This document shows, piece after piece, positions 25,752 through 34,735 of a stretch of 64,000 nt of DNA. The stretch's first letter is position 1. Every line of letters starts with the position of its first letter. The stretch lies in contig JAJZXJ010000001.1 of assembly GCA_021802425.1 (NCBI GenBank), positions 124,001 to 188,000 on the forward strand. The letters run 5' to 3'. Origin of the DNA: Acidulodesulfobacterium sp021802425. Lineage in GTDB: Bacteria > SZUA-79 > Acidulodesulfobacterales > Acidulodesulfobacteraceae. The position numbers and the translations under genes were made by a program. The notes below the pieces were generated by a model that was not told the DNA's origin, did not search any database, and worked only from the letters and a program-made list of their open reading frames with translations.

Positions 25752-27248
25752 ATGAATGTCCTGTTTATGAGTTCGGAATTTTTTCCTTTCGCCAAGACAG
25801 GCGGTCTTGCCGATGTTTCCGAGGCTATTGCCGTAAATTTAGTTAAAAAGGGGATAAATGTTACCGCATGCCTTCCTTACTATAATCAGGTTCAAAAACA
25901 AAATTTAAGAATGACGGGGAAAATTCTTAAAATGGAAATAGAAATTTCCCGTGAGTGCGTTAAAATATTTGAAGATAAAAAGAATATAGCAAAGGAATTA
26001 AAATTTTTTGACATCATTCCTTACAAATATAAAGGCGTAAATATATATTTCTTAAAAAACGATTATCTTTTTAATAGAGAATTTATATATGGATTTGCAG
26101 GTAAAGATTACGAGGATAATCTTTTAAGATTTTCCCTGTTTTGTCAGGTCAGCCTTGCCTTTTTTAAAGATAATAACATAAAATTCGATATTATCCATGC
26201 TAATGATTGGCAAACCTCTTTAATCCCGATTTTTTCAAAATTTAAATTTAGATTGCCTTCTAAAATTTTACTCACAATCCATAATCTTGGTTATCAGGGA
26301 ATATTTCCAAAAGAACAATTTCCTTGCGCGGGCATTAACAGCATCTTATTTAATCCCGAAGGCATGGAGTATTTCGACAAGATTAACCTGCTTAAAGGCG
26401 GCGTAGAATTCAGCGATACGGTTAACACCGTAAGCAAAAAATATTCTGCGGAAATTCAAACGGAAGAGTTTGGTTTCGGTTTATCGGGGGTTCTTAAAAA
26501 TAAAGGGAATATATACGGGATATTAAACGGTATAGATTATGACGAATGGAACCCTGAAACGGATAAATATATTAATAAAAACTATAGCGCCGAAAATTTT
26601 AAAACAGGTAAAAAGTCGTGTAAAAGGGATTTGCTTAATTTGTTTTTCGGCAAAGAAAAGTCAAGGCCGCTTCTTGACAGACCTTTATTGGGCGTAGTTT
26701 CAAGGCTGGAAGACCAAAAAGGCTTTGATATTTTTATAAAAATCATCGGCCGTTTGGTTGAAAAAGGATGTATAATTGCTGTTCTTGGAGAGGGGGAAAG
26801 GGAGATTGAGGATGAATTTAAAAAAATTGCGGAAACATATCCGGGCAATGTTTCAGTTAAAATTATTTACGACAATCCAACAGCCCACAAAATGGAAGCC
26901 GGGAGCGATTTTTTAATTATGCCTTCAAAATACGAACCTTGCGGCCAGAGTCAGATGTACGGCATGAAATACGGAACTATTCCGATAGTCCGCGCTACAG
27001 GCGGTTTAGATGATACTATCATAAGTTATGACGGTTCAAACATTAATATTGCGACGGGATTTAAGTTTTATAAATTTGACGCGTCCGAACTGGAAAAAAC
27101 TATTTTAAACGCGGTCAATATTTATTATAATGATAAAAAAACATTACACAACATTATAACAAACGCTATGAATTTAAATCTTTCATGGGATAAAAGAATC
27201 GGCGATTATATATCCCTTTATAACGATATGCTGAACATTAAACGTTAA
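25752..27248 (+). CDS. glgA: Glycogen synthase GlgA
   Basis: A 498-residue GT5-family glucosyltransferase. The ADP-glucose-binding KTGGLADV is at residues 15-22. Other markers are IIHANDWQTSLIP, the linker ILNGIDYDEWNPETD, VSRLEDQKGFDI and the C-terminal KYEPCGQSQMYGMKYGTIPIV. It extends alpha-1,4-glucan chains from ADP-glucose. A good ribosome site (GAAAGGAGA) precedes the ATG. A GH57 glycosidase some 9 kb away could act on the same polymer. Confidence 0.95.
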   Translation: MNVLFMSSEFFPFAKTGGLADVSEAIAVNLVKKGINVTACLPYYNQVQKQNLRMTGKILKMEIEISRECVKIFEDKKNIAKELKFFDIIPYKYKGVNIYFLKNDYLFNREFIYGFAGKDYEDNLLRFSLFCQVSLAFFKDNNIKFDIIHANDWQTSLIPIFSKFKFRLPSKILLTIHNLGYQGIFPKEQFPCAGINSILFNPEGMEYFDKINLLKGGVEFSDTVNTVSKKYSAEIQTEEFGFGLSGVLKNKGNIYGILNGIDYDEWNPETDKYINKNYSAENFKTGKKSCKRDLLNLFFGKEKSRPLLDRPLLGVVSRLEDQKGFDIFIKIIGRLVEKGCIIAVLGEGEREIEDEFKKIAETYPGNVSVKIIYDNPTAHKMEAGSDFLIMPSKYEPCGQSQMYGMKYGTIPIVRATGGLDDTIISYDGSNINIATGFKFYKFDASELEKTILNAVNIYYNDKKTLHNIITNAMNLNLSWDKRIGDYISLYNDMLNIKR

Positions 27249-27261
27249 ATACAGGATATAT

Positions 27262-27837
27262 ATGCTATTAAGTTCTATTTTAGAAAACGACGACATGCCC
27301 CTTTTAACCGATACGGGCAATAACGCCGGCCAAGGCGTTAACCCGCCCGTGACCGTGAGCTTTGTCGTTAGCGGCGCGGTTTCCTATTCTAATATACTTA
27401 TTGCGGATGATAACTCGGTAAATGCCAATCTAATGAAAGCAATTTTGGAATCTACGGGAGAAAGGTACAATATTACCATTGCAAACGACGGCAAAGAGGC
27501 GCTCGACATGATTTCGTCAAATATAAATTTTGATTTAATTATACTAGATATTATGATGCCGAAGGTTAACGGTCTTGAAGTTCTAAAAGAATTGCGCAGG
27601 GAAGATAACAACATAGAGCCGGCGCAAACCCGCCTTCGTTGCAATTTTCCCGTTATGATTGTGAGCGCTTTAACAGATCCCCTGACGGTTGCCCGGGGAA
27701 TTGAAATGGGAGCGAACGATTATATGGTAAAACCGATTTCCAAAGATGTCTTTAAAGCTAAAGTTGTTTTTTTGATAAATCAAAAAAAGATGTACGACGC
27801 ACTGATTAACATTTCCTGCAAGAATAATGGCGAATAA
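27262..27837 (+). CDS. Single-domain response regulator with N-terminal extension
   Basis: 191 residues: a ~45-residue unconserved N-terminus, then a receiver domain (ILIADDNSVNANLM; acceptor Asp in LIILDIMMPKVNGLEV; Thr/Ser and Lys in VSALTDP and NDYMVKPIS). No output domain. It lies directly upstream of a large hybrid kinase and probably exchanges phosphate with it. The N-terminal extension has no recognised motif. Confidence 0.88.
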   Translation: MLLSSILENDDMPLLTDTGNNAGQGVNPPVTVSFVVSGAVSYSNILIADDNSVNANLMKAILESTGERYNITIANDGKEALDMISSNINFDLIILDIMMPKVNGLEVLKELRREDNNIEPAQTRLRCNFPVMIVSALTDPLTVARGIEMGANDYMVKPISKDVFKAKVVFLINQKKMYDALINISCKNNGE

Positions 27838-27885
27838 AAATTTTAATATTAAAGGAGATTTTGTTTTCTGAAGAAAAATAATTTT

Positions 27886-30828
27886 ATGAATGGTGTCATG
27901 GCAAAAATCCTGATTTACGGCGGGGGGAATGCCGCTAAGACAATGATCGACATGTTTGAAGGCGATAAAAACATCGATATTATCGCCTTAGTTGCCAGAG
28001 ATTTAAATAAAGAGGGTGCAATTTTTGCGAGGGAAAGGGGTATCAAATGCCTTTCAAGCATTAAAGAAGCGCTTAACGGCGGCCTTGACTTTAATATCAT
28101 ATTTAATTTAACGGGAAACCCGCGGTCATCTCTTCCAGAGCTTAAAGAGCTTGCGGACAACGGCGTAGAGATTATAAATTCCGTCAGCTCTAAGTTAATT
28201 TACGACCTTCTTTACGATAGGCATAAAAGCCACATCGATAAAGAAATCATAATTAAGCAGTTAAGGGAGCAAAAAGCATATTTTCAAAATATTCTCGACG
28301 ATTCTTTCGATATGATTGTCGTTACCGATAAACACGGCAAGATTACCGAGTTTAATAAAGGGGGCGAAAAGATACTTGGCTACTCCAAAAAGGAGATAAT
28401 AGGCAGGAAGGCTTCCGATTTATATGTAAACCCGGAAGAGAGGGACGATATTCTTTCAAAGCTAAAAAAAGACCACTTCGTTGCAAATTATGAAACCGTC
28501 TTGCAAAGAAAAGATAAAAGTCTTGCGGATATATCCCTTACAATATCGCGCATTTTAAATAAAGACGGCGATATAATCGGAACAATCGGCATTTCTAAAG
28601 ATATTACGGAAAAAAAGCTATACGAAGGGGAGCTTAAAGAACTTAACGAAAGCCTTGAAAACAAGGTTATGGAAAGGACAAAACAGATTGAGGAGAGCAA
28701 TAAGGAGCTTGCCAGGGCAAACGAGCTTAAATCAAAATTTATCGCAAATATGTCGCACGAACTCAGAACCCCGCTCAACGCTGTCATAGGCTATTCCGAC
28801 CTTCTAGTGGAGTCGAAAGAGATTACAGATAAACATAAACAATATATAAATAATATTCTTATTTCAGGAAAACATTTGCTTCAGCTCATAAACAACATAT
28901 TAGATATAGCAAAAATCGAAGCGGGAAGATTTTCGTTGGAATACTCCATATTTTCGTTAAAGGATGCGCTTGATGAAGTTATATCTGTTTTAAAATCCCT
29001 TGCGGATAAAAAGAATATATCTCTTAATGTGAATTATGACTGTAGTTATGATTATAAAATATATGCCGATAGAATAAAATTCAAACAAATAATTTATAAC
29101 TTATTAAGCAATGCAATCAAATTTTCTTTTGAAAATACCGAAATTAATGTTGCCTGCAAGAATATTCCTGGGACATTAGACATTGATGCATCCGACGATT
29201 TTAAGCCTCGCAACAATAGCAGGTCAGCCGGAGATAAAATATTCGGATATTTCCAGATGGATGTTATAAATCACGGTATCGGCATTCCCGATAGCTTTAG
29301 AAAAAATATTTTTGAGGAATTTATTCAAGCCGACAACAATTATTCAAGGCAATATGAAGGCACCGGTCTCGGGCTTTCTTTGACAAAAAAAATAATCGAA
29401 CTTCACGGCGGACATATACATTTTGAATCCACCCCGAATGAAACCACTAATTTTACATTTATAATTCCAAATACATTCGAGGTTGAAGCAATACCGCTAA
29501 AACCTGCCGAACAGGAAGAAGCTCTAATAACAATAGATTCTAAGTCCTTTTTTAGGGATAACAATATTAAAAGAAACAAACCGCTGGTTCTTGTCGCGGA
29601 AGATGACAGGGCAACTTCGGAACTGTTCACAATCAATCTTGTAAATTCGGGGTATTCCGTTGCACATGCGTATGACGGCGTCGAGGCTGTCGAAAAAACT
29701 AAATCCTTAAAGCCGTTTGCCGTCCTTCTCGATATAATGATACCGAAAAAAGACGGGTGGGAGATTCTAAGCGAATTAAAATCGGATAGGGATACAAAAA
29801 ACATACCTGTAATTATAACAAGCGTAATCGACAATAAAGATCTCGGATTTGCTCTGGGAGCTACCGACTACCTCATAAAGCCTATCGACAAAGAAACCCT
29901 GATTTATACGCTATCCCAGTTTACTCTTACTTCGAAAAGAAAAAGAAGGCAGGTAAATATTTTATTGATAGACGATGACCCCATCGTCCATAAAATGATA
30001 GAAAAAATCCTTGTCCCCGAAGGTTTTAATGTTCTTAACGCTTATAACGGAGAAGAGGGGCTTAAAACGGCGATAGAACTTAAGCCGGATTTAATCCTGT
30101 TAGATTTAATTATGCCGGATATCGACGGATTTGAAGTTGCCGAGAACATTAAAAAGCACCCTATCTCTGCTCAAATTCCCATTTTTATTATAACTTCAAA
30201 GGATCTGTCCATCGAAGAAAGGCTGAGGCTTTCCGGCAACATCGAAAGAATAATCGGCAAAAAAGCCTTTTCAGCCGAGGAACTCAGCCGTTCGATAAGG
30301 GAACTGGAACTTATATATCCGCAAAAGGCTGGACTTTTTGATGAAATTACGGGCCTGTTAGACCATAACTACTTTAATATAAGGCTTGCTCAGGAGATTA
30401 GCAGGGCTAAAAGGTATAATATAGCATTCAGCGTGGTCTTTTTCGATATCGATAATTTTAAAGAGTATGCGGGGATAGTCGGTAATTTCCATTCCGATAT
30501 AGCCCTTAAAAAGATTGCGGACACTCTAAAAAAATATTTAAGGGGTTCCGATGTAGTGGCGAGATTCGGATATGATGAATTTGCCCTTATACTTAATAAT
30601 ACTTTGAAAGAACCGGCAGCTTATGTTGCAAATCGATTTTGCTCCATTATCAGAGACTACCCGTTTTATAAAGAAGAGGAACTTAAGTCGAAAAAATTGA
30701 CGGCTTCGTTTGTTGTTGCCTCGTTTCCGAAAGACGGAGATTCTCCTGAGGAACTTATTTCTAAAATCTACAATAGATTGTGCGATGTTAAAAATTCCGG
30801 CGGCGGCGCGGTAATCGAGGTAAGCTAA
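27886..30828 (+). CDS. Hybrid histidine kinase: Rossmann-like, PAS, HisKA, HATPase, two receivers, degenerate GGDEF
   Basis: A 980-residue cytoplasmic protein without membrane segments. Residues ~5-115 look like a nucleotide-binding Rossmann domain (ILIYGGGNAAKTMIDMF). A PAS domain (about 130-245) precedes the kinase core with phosphorylated His291 (MSHELRTPL) and G-box EGTGLGLSL. Two receivers follow, with acceptors Asp616 and Asp740. The final domain is GGDEF-like, but its signature is GYDEF (895-899), probably inactive. A ribosome site AAAGGAGA lies well upstream, spaced for an in-frame CTG at 27868, so the true start may be that codon. The neighbouring genes on both sides are response regulators. 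Confidence 0.9.
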   Translation: MNGVMAKILIYGGGNAAKTMIDMFEGDKNIDIIALVARDLNKEGAIFARERGIKCLSSIKEALNGGLDFNIIFNLTGNPRSSLPELKELADNGVEIINSVSSKLIYDLLYDRHKSHIDKEIIIKQLREQKAYFQNILDDSFDMIVVTDKHGKITEFNKGGEKILGYSKKEIIGRKASDLYVNPEERDDILSKLKKDHFVANYETVLQRKDKSLADISLTISRILNKDGDIIGTIGISKDITEKKLYEGELKELNESLENKVMERTKQIEESNKELARANELKSKFIANMSHELRTPLNAVIGYSDLLVESKEITDKHKQYINNILISGKHLLQLINNILDIAKIEAGRFSLEYSIFSLKDALDEVISVLKSLADKKNISLNVNYDCSYDYKIYADRIKFKQIIYNLLSNAIKFSFENTEINVACKNIPGTLDIDASDDFKPRNNSRSAGDKIFGYFQMDVINHGIGIPDSFRKNIFEEFIQADNNYSRQYEGTGLGLSLTKKIIELHGGHIHFESTPNETTNFTFIIPNTFEVEAIPLKPAEQEEALITIDSKSFFRDNNIKRNKPLVLVAEDDRATSELFTINLVNSGYSVAHAYDGVEAVEKTKSLKPFAVLLDIMIPKKDGWEILSELKSDRDTKNIPVIITSVIDNKDLGFALGATDYLIKPIDKETLIYTLSQFTLTSKRKRRQVNILLIDDDPIVHKMIEKILVPEGFNVLNAYNGEEGLKTAIELKPDLILLDLIMPDIDGFEVAENIKKHPISAQIPIFIITSKDLSIEERLRLSGNIERIIGKKAFSAEELSRSIRELELIYPQKAGLFDEITGLLDHNYFNIRLAQEISRAKRYNIAFSVVFFDIDNFKEYAGIVGNFHSDIALKKIADTLKKYLRGSDVVARFGYDEFALILNNTLKEPAAYVANRFCSIIRDYPFYKEEELKSKKLTASFVVASFPKDGDSPEELISKIYNRLCDVKNSGGGAVIEVS

Positions 30829-30855
30829 TTTAAATAATTTTACTAATTATGTATT

Positions 30856-31245
30856 ATGGCTGCAAAAAATAACAGGCAACGCAACAAGATTCTTATTGTC
30901 GAAGACAATAGGATTAATATGGATCTTTTAATAGCGCTTCTTGAGCCTTTTAATTTTAACATAATAACGGCGCCAGGTGGATACGAGGCTATAAAAAAAG
31001 CCGATGAAAATCTAGACCTATCTTTAATTTTACTTGACATAGGTCTTCCGGGAATAGACGGCATCGAAGTATTTAAAAGGCTTAAATGTATGGACGCAGC
31101 GAAAAATGTACCGGTTATTGCCGTTACGGCGCACGCTATGGCAGGCAACCGGGAACACCTTTTGTCGTTAGGTTTTAACGATTTTGTCGAAAAACCGATC
31201 GACAAAAACATACTTTATGAAAAAATTAGAGGTTATATAAAATAA
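30856..31245 (+). CDS. Single-domain response regulator (DivK/CheY-like)
   Basis: 129 residues, one receiver domain: ILIVEDNRINMDLL, acceptor Asp in LILLDIGLPGIDGIEVF, and VTAHAMAGNRE with FVEKPIDKN near the end. The HAMAGNRE helix is typical of receivers paired with hybrid kinases. It starts 27 bases after the hybrid kinase gene and likely receives its phosphate. Confidence 0.92.
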   Translation: MAAKNNRQRNKILIVEDNRINMDLLIALLEPFNFNIITAPGGYEAIKKADENLDLSLILLDIGLPGIDGIEVFKRLKCMDAAKNVPVIAVTAHAMAGNREHLLSLGFNDFVEKPIDKNILYEKIRGYIK

Positions 31246-31248
31246 AAT

Positions 31249-31698
31249 TTGACTGACGATTTTAAATTTTACACAGAATTAATAGTTCGATATGAAGAAA
31301 CGGATGCGATGTCGGTTGTCTATTACGGCAAATACTTCGTTTTCTTTGAAGTGGCGAGAACGGAATATCTTAAAAATATCGGTTATAACTATGTAAATAT
31401 CGAACGGGACGGATTTTATTTTGTCGTTGCGGAATCTAACTGCAAATATTTTAACCCTGCAAGATACGACGACGATTTAAAAATTTTTGCAAAAATAGAA
31501 TATGTTAAAAATTCGAGCTTTAATTTTTTATATAATATTGTTAAAAAAGGTAAAAATGAAAATGAAAATTCGAGCGAACCGGATGTAAATATAGCAAAAG
31601 GCAATACCGTTTTGGTCTGTGTGGACAATATCGACTTCAGGCCGCGTAGAATTCCCGATTACCTTAGAAAGGCGGTACAAAACTTTGAGGGTTTTTAA
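31249..31698 (+). CDS. YbgC-type acyl-CoA thioesterase (hotdog fold)
   Basis: 149 residues with the 4HBT active-site segment YEETDAMSVVYYGKYFVFFEVARTE near the N-terminus; the catalytic Asp lies in ETDAMSVVYYG. Start is TTG three bases after the previous stop, because the next ATG falls inside the active-site motif. Such enzymes hydrolyse short-chain or aromatic acyl-CoAs and are often near tol-pal genes; here they are not, so the substrate is unknown. Confidence 0.85.
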   Translation: MTDDFKFYTELIVRYEETDAMSVVYYGKYFVFFEVARTEYLKNIGYNYVNIERDGFYFVVAESNCKYFNPARYDDDLKIFAKIEYVKNSSFNFLYNIVKKGKNENENSSEPDVNIAKGNTVLVCVDNIDFRPRRIPDYLRKAVQNFEGF

Positions 31699-31709
31699 GT
31701 CTATTTTAT

Positions 31710-32501
31710 ATGAAGGACTACTATTCGATTTTAGAAATTCAGGAAAATGCCGGTGAAACATTAATTAAAAGCCAGTATAAAAGGCTTGCATCCGTATATC
31801 ATCCAGATAAAAACCCAAATAACGCCGATAAATTTTTGGATTTGAACGAGGCTTACAGGACATTGATGAACCGTGCGCTCAGAGAATCCTACGATAAGGA
31901 TTTTAAAGAATTTAATAATTTAAAAAAATCCCGGTCAGGGGATAAAATTATTCCTTACAGGGCAAGGTTGAGGGATGGCGGAAATGTCAATATAGAGATA
32001 GATTTCACCGATGATGTTATAAACTCAAAGGATGGGGAATTTATTACTAAAACTATACAATTGCAAAGGTATGTAAAATGCCCCGACTGCGGCGGAGAAG
32101 GCAGGGAAAGAGGCACGCTGAAGGCGGTATGCCCCCAATGTAACGGTTCCGGTACCGCTAAAAACCATAGTACAAAGATTAACGAGGTTTGTCAAAATTG
32201 CAATGGATACGGCGATATATTTTTATATAAATGCAAAATATGCAACGGTATGGGCAGAATAAAGGCATCCGAAGAAATTACGCTGGAATTTAAAAAGGAT
32301 GATATATTAAATAGCGGCGCCGCGAACGGTAACGATAACAACAATAAAATTATAATATTTAGCGGCAGGGGAGACGACGGAGTTTTTGGCGGAAAAAACG
32401 GAGACCTGACGGTTTCGGTTAAGATTGACGATGATATTTTAAATAAGATAAATAATCTCCATAAAGGTTTTTTTATTAAGAGATTATTTTCAAAAAAATA
32501 A
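31710..32501 (+). CDS. Short DnaJ-like co-chaperone with zinc-finger domain
   Basis: 263 residues. J domain at ~1-62 with the HPD motif (YHPDKNPN); a cysteine-rich domain at ~129-195 with four CxxCxGxG-like motifs (CPDCGGEG, CPQCNGSG, CQNCNGYG, CKICNGMG); then only ~60 residues with one substrate-binding-type strand set. Full DnaJ is about 370 residues with a Gly/Phe linker and two C-terminal domains, so this is a compact relative, not the main DnaJ. It should stimulate a DnaK partner. No dnaK or grpE is near. Confidence 0.88.
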   Translation: MKDYYSILEIQENAGETLIKSQYKRLASVYHPDKNPNNADKFLDLNEAYRTLMNRALRESYDKDFKEFNNLKKSRSGDKIIPYRARLRDGGNVNIEIDFTDDVINSKDGEFITKTIQLQRYVKCPDCGGEGRERGTLKAVCPQCNGSGTAKNHSTKINEVCQNCNGYGDIFLYKCKICNGMGRIKASEEITLEFKKDDILNSGAANGNDNNNKIIIFSGRGDDGVFGGKNGDLTVSVKIDDDILNKINNLHKGFFIKRLFSKK

Positions 32502-32532
32502 CAATGCCGATTTGCACGGATTGCGGCAACTT

Positions 32533-33576
32533 TTATGCCGGTACTAATATCAATACCGAAATGTAAAAGATGAGAATAATAAGCGAAGTAAGTTCCATAA
32601 TCCTTATCCCCCTTAAAATATCTTCCTTACCCGCCCTGCCGTAATATTCGAATCCGATAACGGGTCTTTTGCTTATCTTTCCGCCGTAATAATTTATGCC
32701 GCCTAATTTTATCCTTAAAGAGCCTGCCATAGCAGATTCGAGCTGGCCCGCATTTGGGCTTGGGTGTAAATTTTTAAATTTTTTCCACGACTTTAACGCA
32801 TTTTTAATGTCATAATTTTTGCTAAAAACTCTCAAAATAACAACGGATAAAATCATAAAAAACGCCGTTAATCGAAACGGAATATAATTTAACATATCGT
32901 CAAGTTTAGCCGAAAACTTCCCAAACCGCATATACCTTTCATTTTTATAACCGACCAGCGAGTCCATAAGATTGGCAGTCTTATAAATTACCGCAAAGGT
33001 TAACGCAAAAACTAACGGAAAGCTCACACTCCAATTTCCTTCGCCGCTTTTAATCCGCCACCCAATCAAAAATCCGGCTGCCATATAAAAAAACACCGAT
33101 CCGATGCCGTCCCCGGTATTTTCGGCAATGGATTCTATGGCAGCCCTTGAAATTTCGGACATATCGAGTGTCTCGCCGTCCCTTCCCGCAAGCGATATTA
33201 AATTTTTCCTTGCATCCGTTATGTTATTATCTTTCAGCTTATTATACACTTCCATAGCAGCGTGTTTTAAGCCGCCGGTCGAGATAAAAGACGAAACGGC
33301 ATAGATGAAAAAAGCATAAAACAGGTATATCGAGATTTTTACGATTATAAAACTTAAAATCATAAAAATGCCGGAAATTATTAAAAGAGTGGAAACATTA
33401 AAAATAAGTCCGGATAAAAAGTTCCCCGAAATTCCGTAAAAAACCCTTTCCGTTAAGCCGCTAATATATCCCATTAAATTTACTATATGATAACGGTATT
33501 GTATTCCGCCGACAATTAAATATTCTAATGAAAAGGCGATAACAGGAAGCGATATAAAGATATAATAATTATACAT
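32533..33576 (-). CDS. cobD: Adenosylcobinamide-phosphate synthase CobD/CbiB
   Basis: 347 residues, integral membrane protein. Markers include ESIAENTGDGIGSVFFYM, MDSLVGYKNERYMRFGKFSAKLDDMLNYIP and the late PNAGQLESAMAGSLRIKLGG. It attaches aminopropanol phosphate to adenosylcobyric acid in B12 synthesis. No other cob gene and no cobalamin riboswitch is next to it. The symbol cbiB is used in other organisms. Confidence 0.92.
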   Translation of the reverse strand: MYNYYIFISLPVIAFSLEYLIVGGIQYRYHIVNLMGYISGLTERVFYGISGNFLSGLIFNVSTLLIISGIFMILSFIIVKISIYLFYAFFIYAVSSFISTGGLKHAAMEVYNKLKDNNITDARKNLISLAGRDGETLDMSEISRAAIESIAENTGDGIGSVFFYMAAGFLIGWRIKSGEGNWSVSFPLVFALTFAVIYKTANLMDSLVGYKNERYMRFGKFSAKLDDMLNYIPFRLTAFFMILSVVILRVFSKNYDIKNALKSWKKFKNLHPSPNAGQLESAMAGSLRIKLGGINYYGGKISKRPVIGFEYYGRAGKEDILRGIRIMELTSLIILIFYISVLILVPA

Positions 33577-33654
33577 AAATAACCTTTTTTAGTTTTAACG
33601 GAAGGTGAGCTTCAGGCAGGGGAGCATCTTAATAATAATGAAGAGGATAAGAGG

Positions 33655-34353
33655 TTAATCTCTTCTTTGGCCGAACAGATTTAAAAGCATTAAAAAAAGG
33701 TTAATAAAGTCTAAATATAAAGTTAAAGCACCCATAACGGTTTCCTTTCTTTCATCGAAAGAACCGCTTAAATATAGCTGTTTAAGTTTTTGCATATCGT
33801 AGGCGGTTAAACCTAAAAATATAACAACTCCAAGTATCGATATAACATACATTAACATGGAACTATGAAGGAAAAAATTTACGAACATTGCGATTATAAT
33901 TGCAAATAATCCCACCATCATAAAGTTGCCCATTTCGGTTAAGTCTCTTTTGGTAGTATAACCTAAAAACGCCAGCAAGCCGAATGATGCGGCCGTAATA
34001 AAAAACACCTCGCCTACAGATTGATTTGTGTAAACCAAGAAAATAAAAGAAAATGTAATGCCGGTTAAGGCGGAATATAATAAAAATATTGCCTCGCTAA
34101 CGGCGGCGGGAAGCTTGTTTATTCCAAACGATAATCCTAATACGGCGGCAAGTTGAAGTCCGATTAATAAATAAAACACTAAAACATGGGTATAAAGATA
34201 AAGGACTACGGGCTTGTCCATCGCAATAAGGTAAGAAATTACGCCTGTTATTGCAAGCCCTGAAGTCATCCATGTAAAAACGCCCCTGAAAAAATCGGAC
34301 AAGCCTTCGGCCGTGTTTTCCCGCGTTCCCGTAATATCGTAATTGTAATTCAT
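33655..34353 (-). CDS. Bax inhibitor-1/YccA-family membrane protein
   Basis: 232 residues with seven predicted membrane helices. Typical segments: RGVFTWMTSGLAITGVISYL near the N-terminus, ALTGITFSFIFLVY and the C-terminal LGLTAYDMQKLKQLYL, LYLDFINLFLMLL. Bacterial members (YbhL/YccA) interact with FtsH proteases or act as pH-sensitive calcium leaks; the role here is unknown. The gene stands alone, with a repeat-bearing gap upstream. Confidence 0.93.
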   Translation of the reverse strand: MNYNYDITGTRENTAEGLSDFFRGVFTWMTSGLAITGVISYLIAMDKPVVLYLYTHVLVFYLLIGLQLAAVLGLSFGINKLPAAVSEAIFLLYSALTGITFSFIFLVYTNQSVGEVFFITAASFGLLAFLGYTTKRDLTEMGNFMMVGLFAIIIAMFVNFFLHSSMLMYVISILGVVIFLGLTAYDMQKLKQLYLSGSFDERKETVMGALTLYLDFINLFLMLLNLFGQRRD

Positions 34354-34496
34354 TTATTTTCTTTCCCCTTATTTATTTTATATGGTTATTTTTCGCGCAT
34401 TTTTGCTTAAAACGGCTTAGTGAATATTGTAAAATAAAAATGCGTCAAAATCAAGAAAATTTAATGTCTTTAATCTTGCAATAGAGAGTTTATTTT

Positions 34497-34582
34497 CTGG
34501 ATTCCTGCTTACGCAGGAATGACGATGCAGAAATTTAACTTTTAATCCAACGGGTGTCATTCCCGCGTAAGCGGGAATCCAG
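34497..34582. repeat. Inverted pair of REP-like elements
   Basis: Two 28-29-base units in opposite orientation, the left one (34497-34524) containing ATTCCTGCTTACGCAGGAAT and the right one (34554-34582) ATTCCCGCGTAAGCGGGAAT. Each unit is itself a hairpin and the pair forms a larger one, as in bacterial interspersed mosaic elements. Degenerate single copies occur at 41016 and 47933. The gap of 382 bases between genes otherwise holds one promoter-like site. Confidence 0.8.
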
Positions 34583-34673
34583 TGTTTACATATAAAAGAA
34601 ACATCTAAATATTTTCTATTGCAGGATTAAGGAATGCCATGCCGGCGGCCGGTCGGAAATGAAACTCGTTATG

Positions 34674-34682
34674 TGGTATAAT
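34674..34682 (+). promoter_or_regulatory. Extended -10 promoter for the K+ channel gene
   Basis: TGGTATAAT matches TGnTATAAT and lies 54 bases before the channel start. Confidence 0.4.
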
Positions 34683-34735
34683 AAATTAATACAGATTAAC
34701 TTTTTAAATTTAAAGAAGGGTCCGGGTTTACAAGA

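Noticed and set aside
34497..34582. Short CRISPR-like array
   Set aside because: Only two units, in opposite orientation, each palindromic, with no regular spacers and no cas genes.
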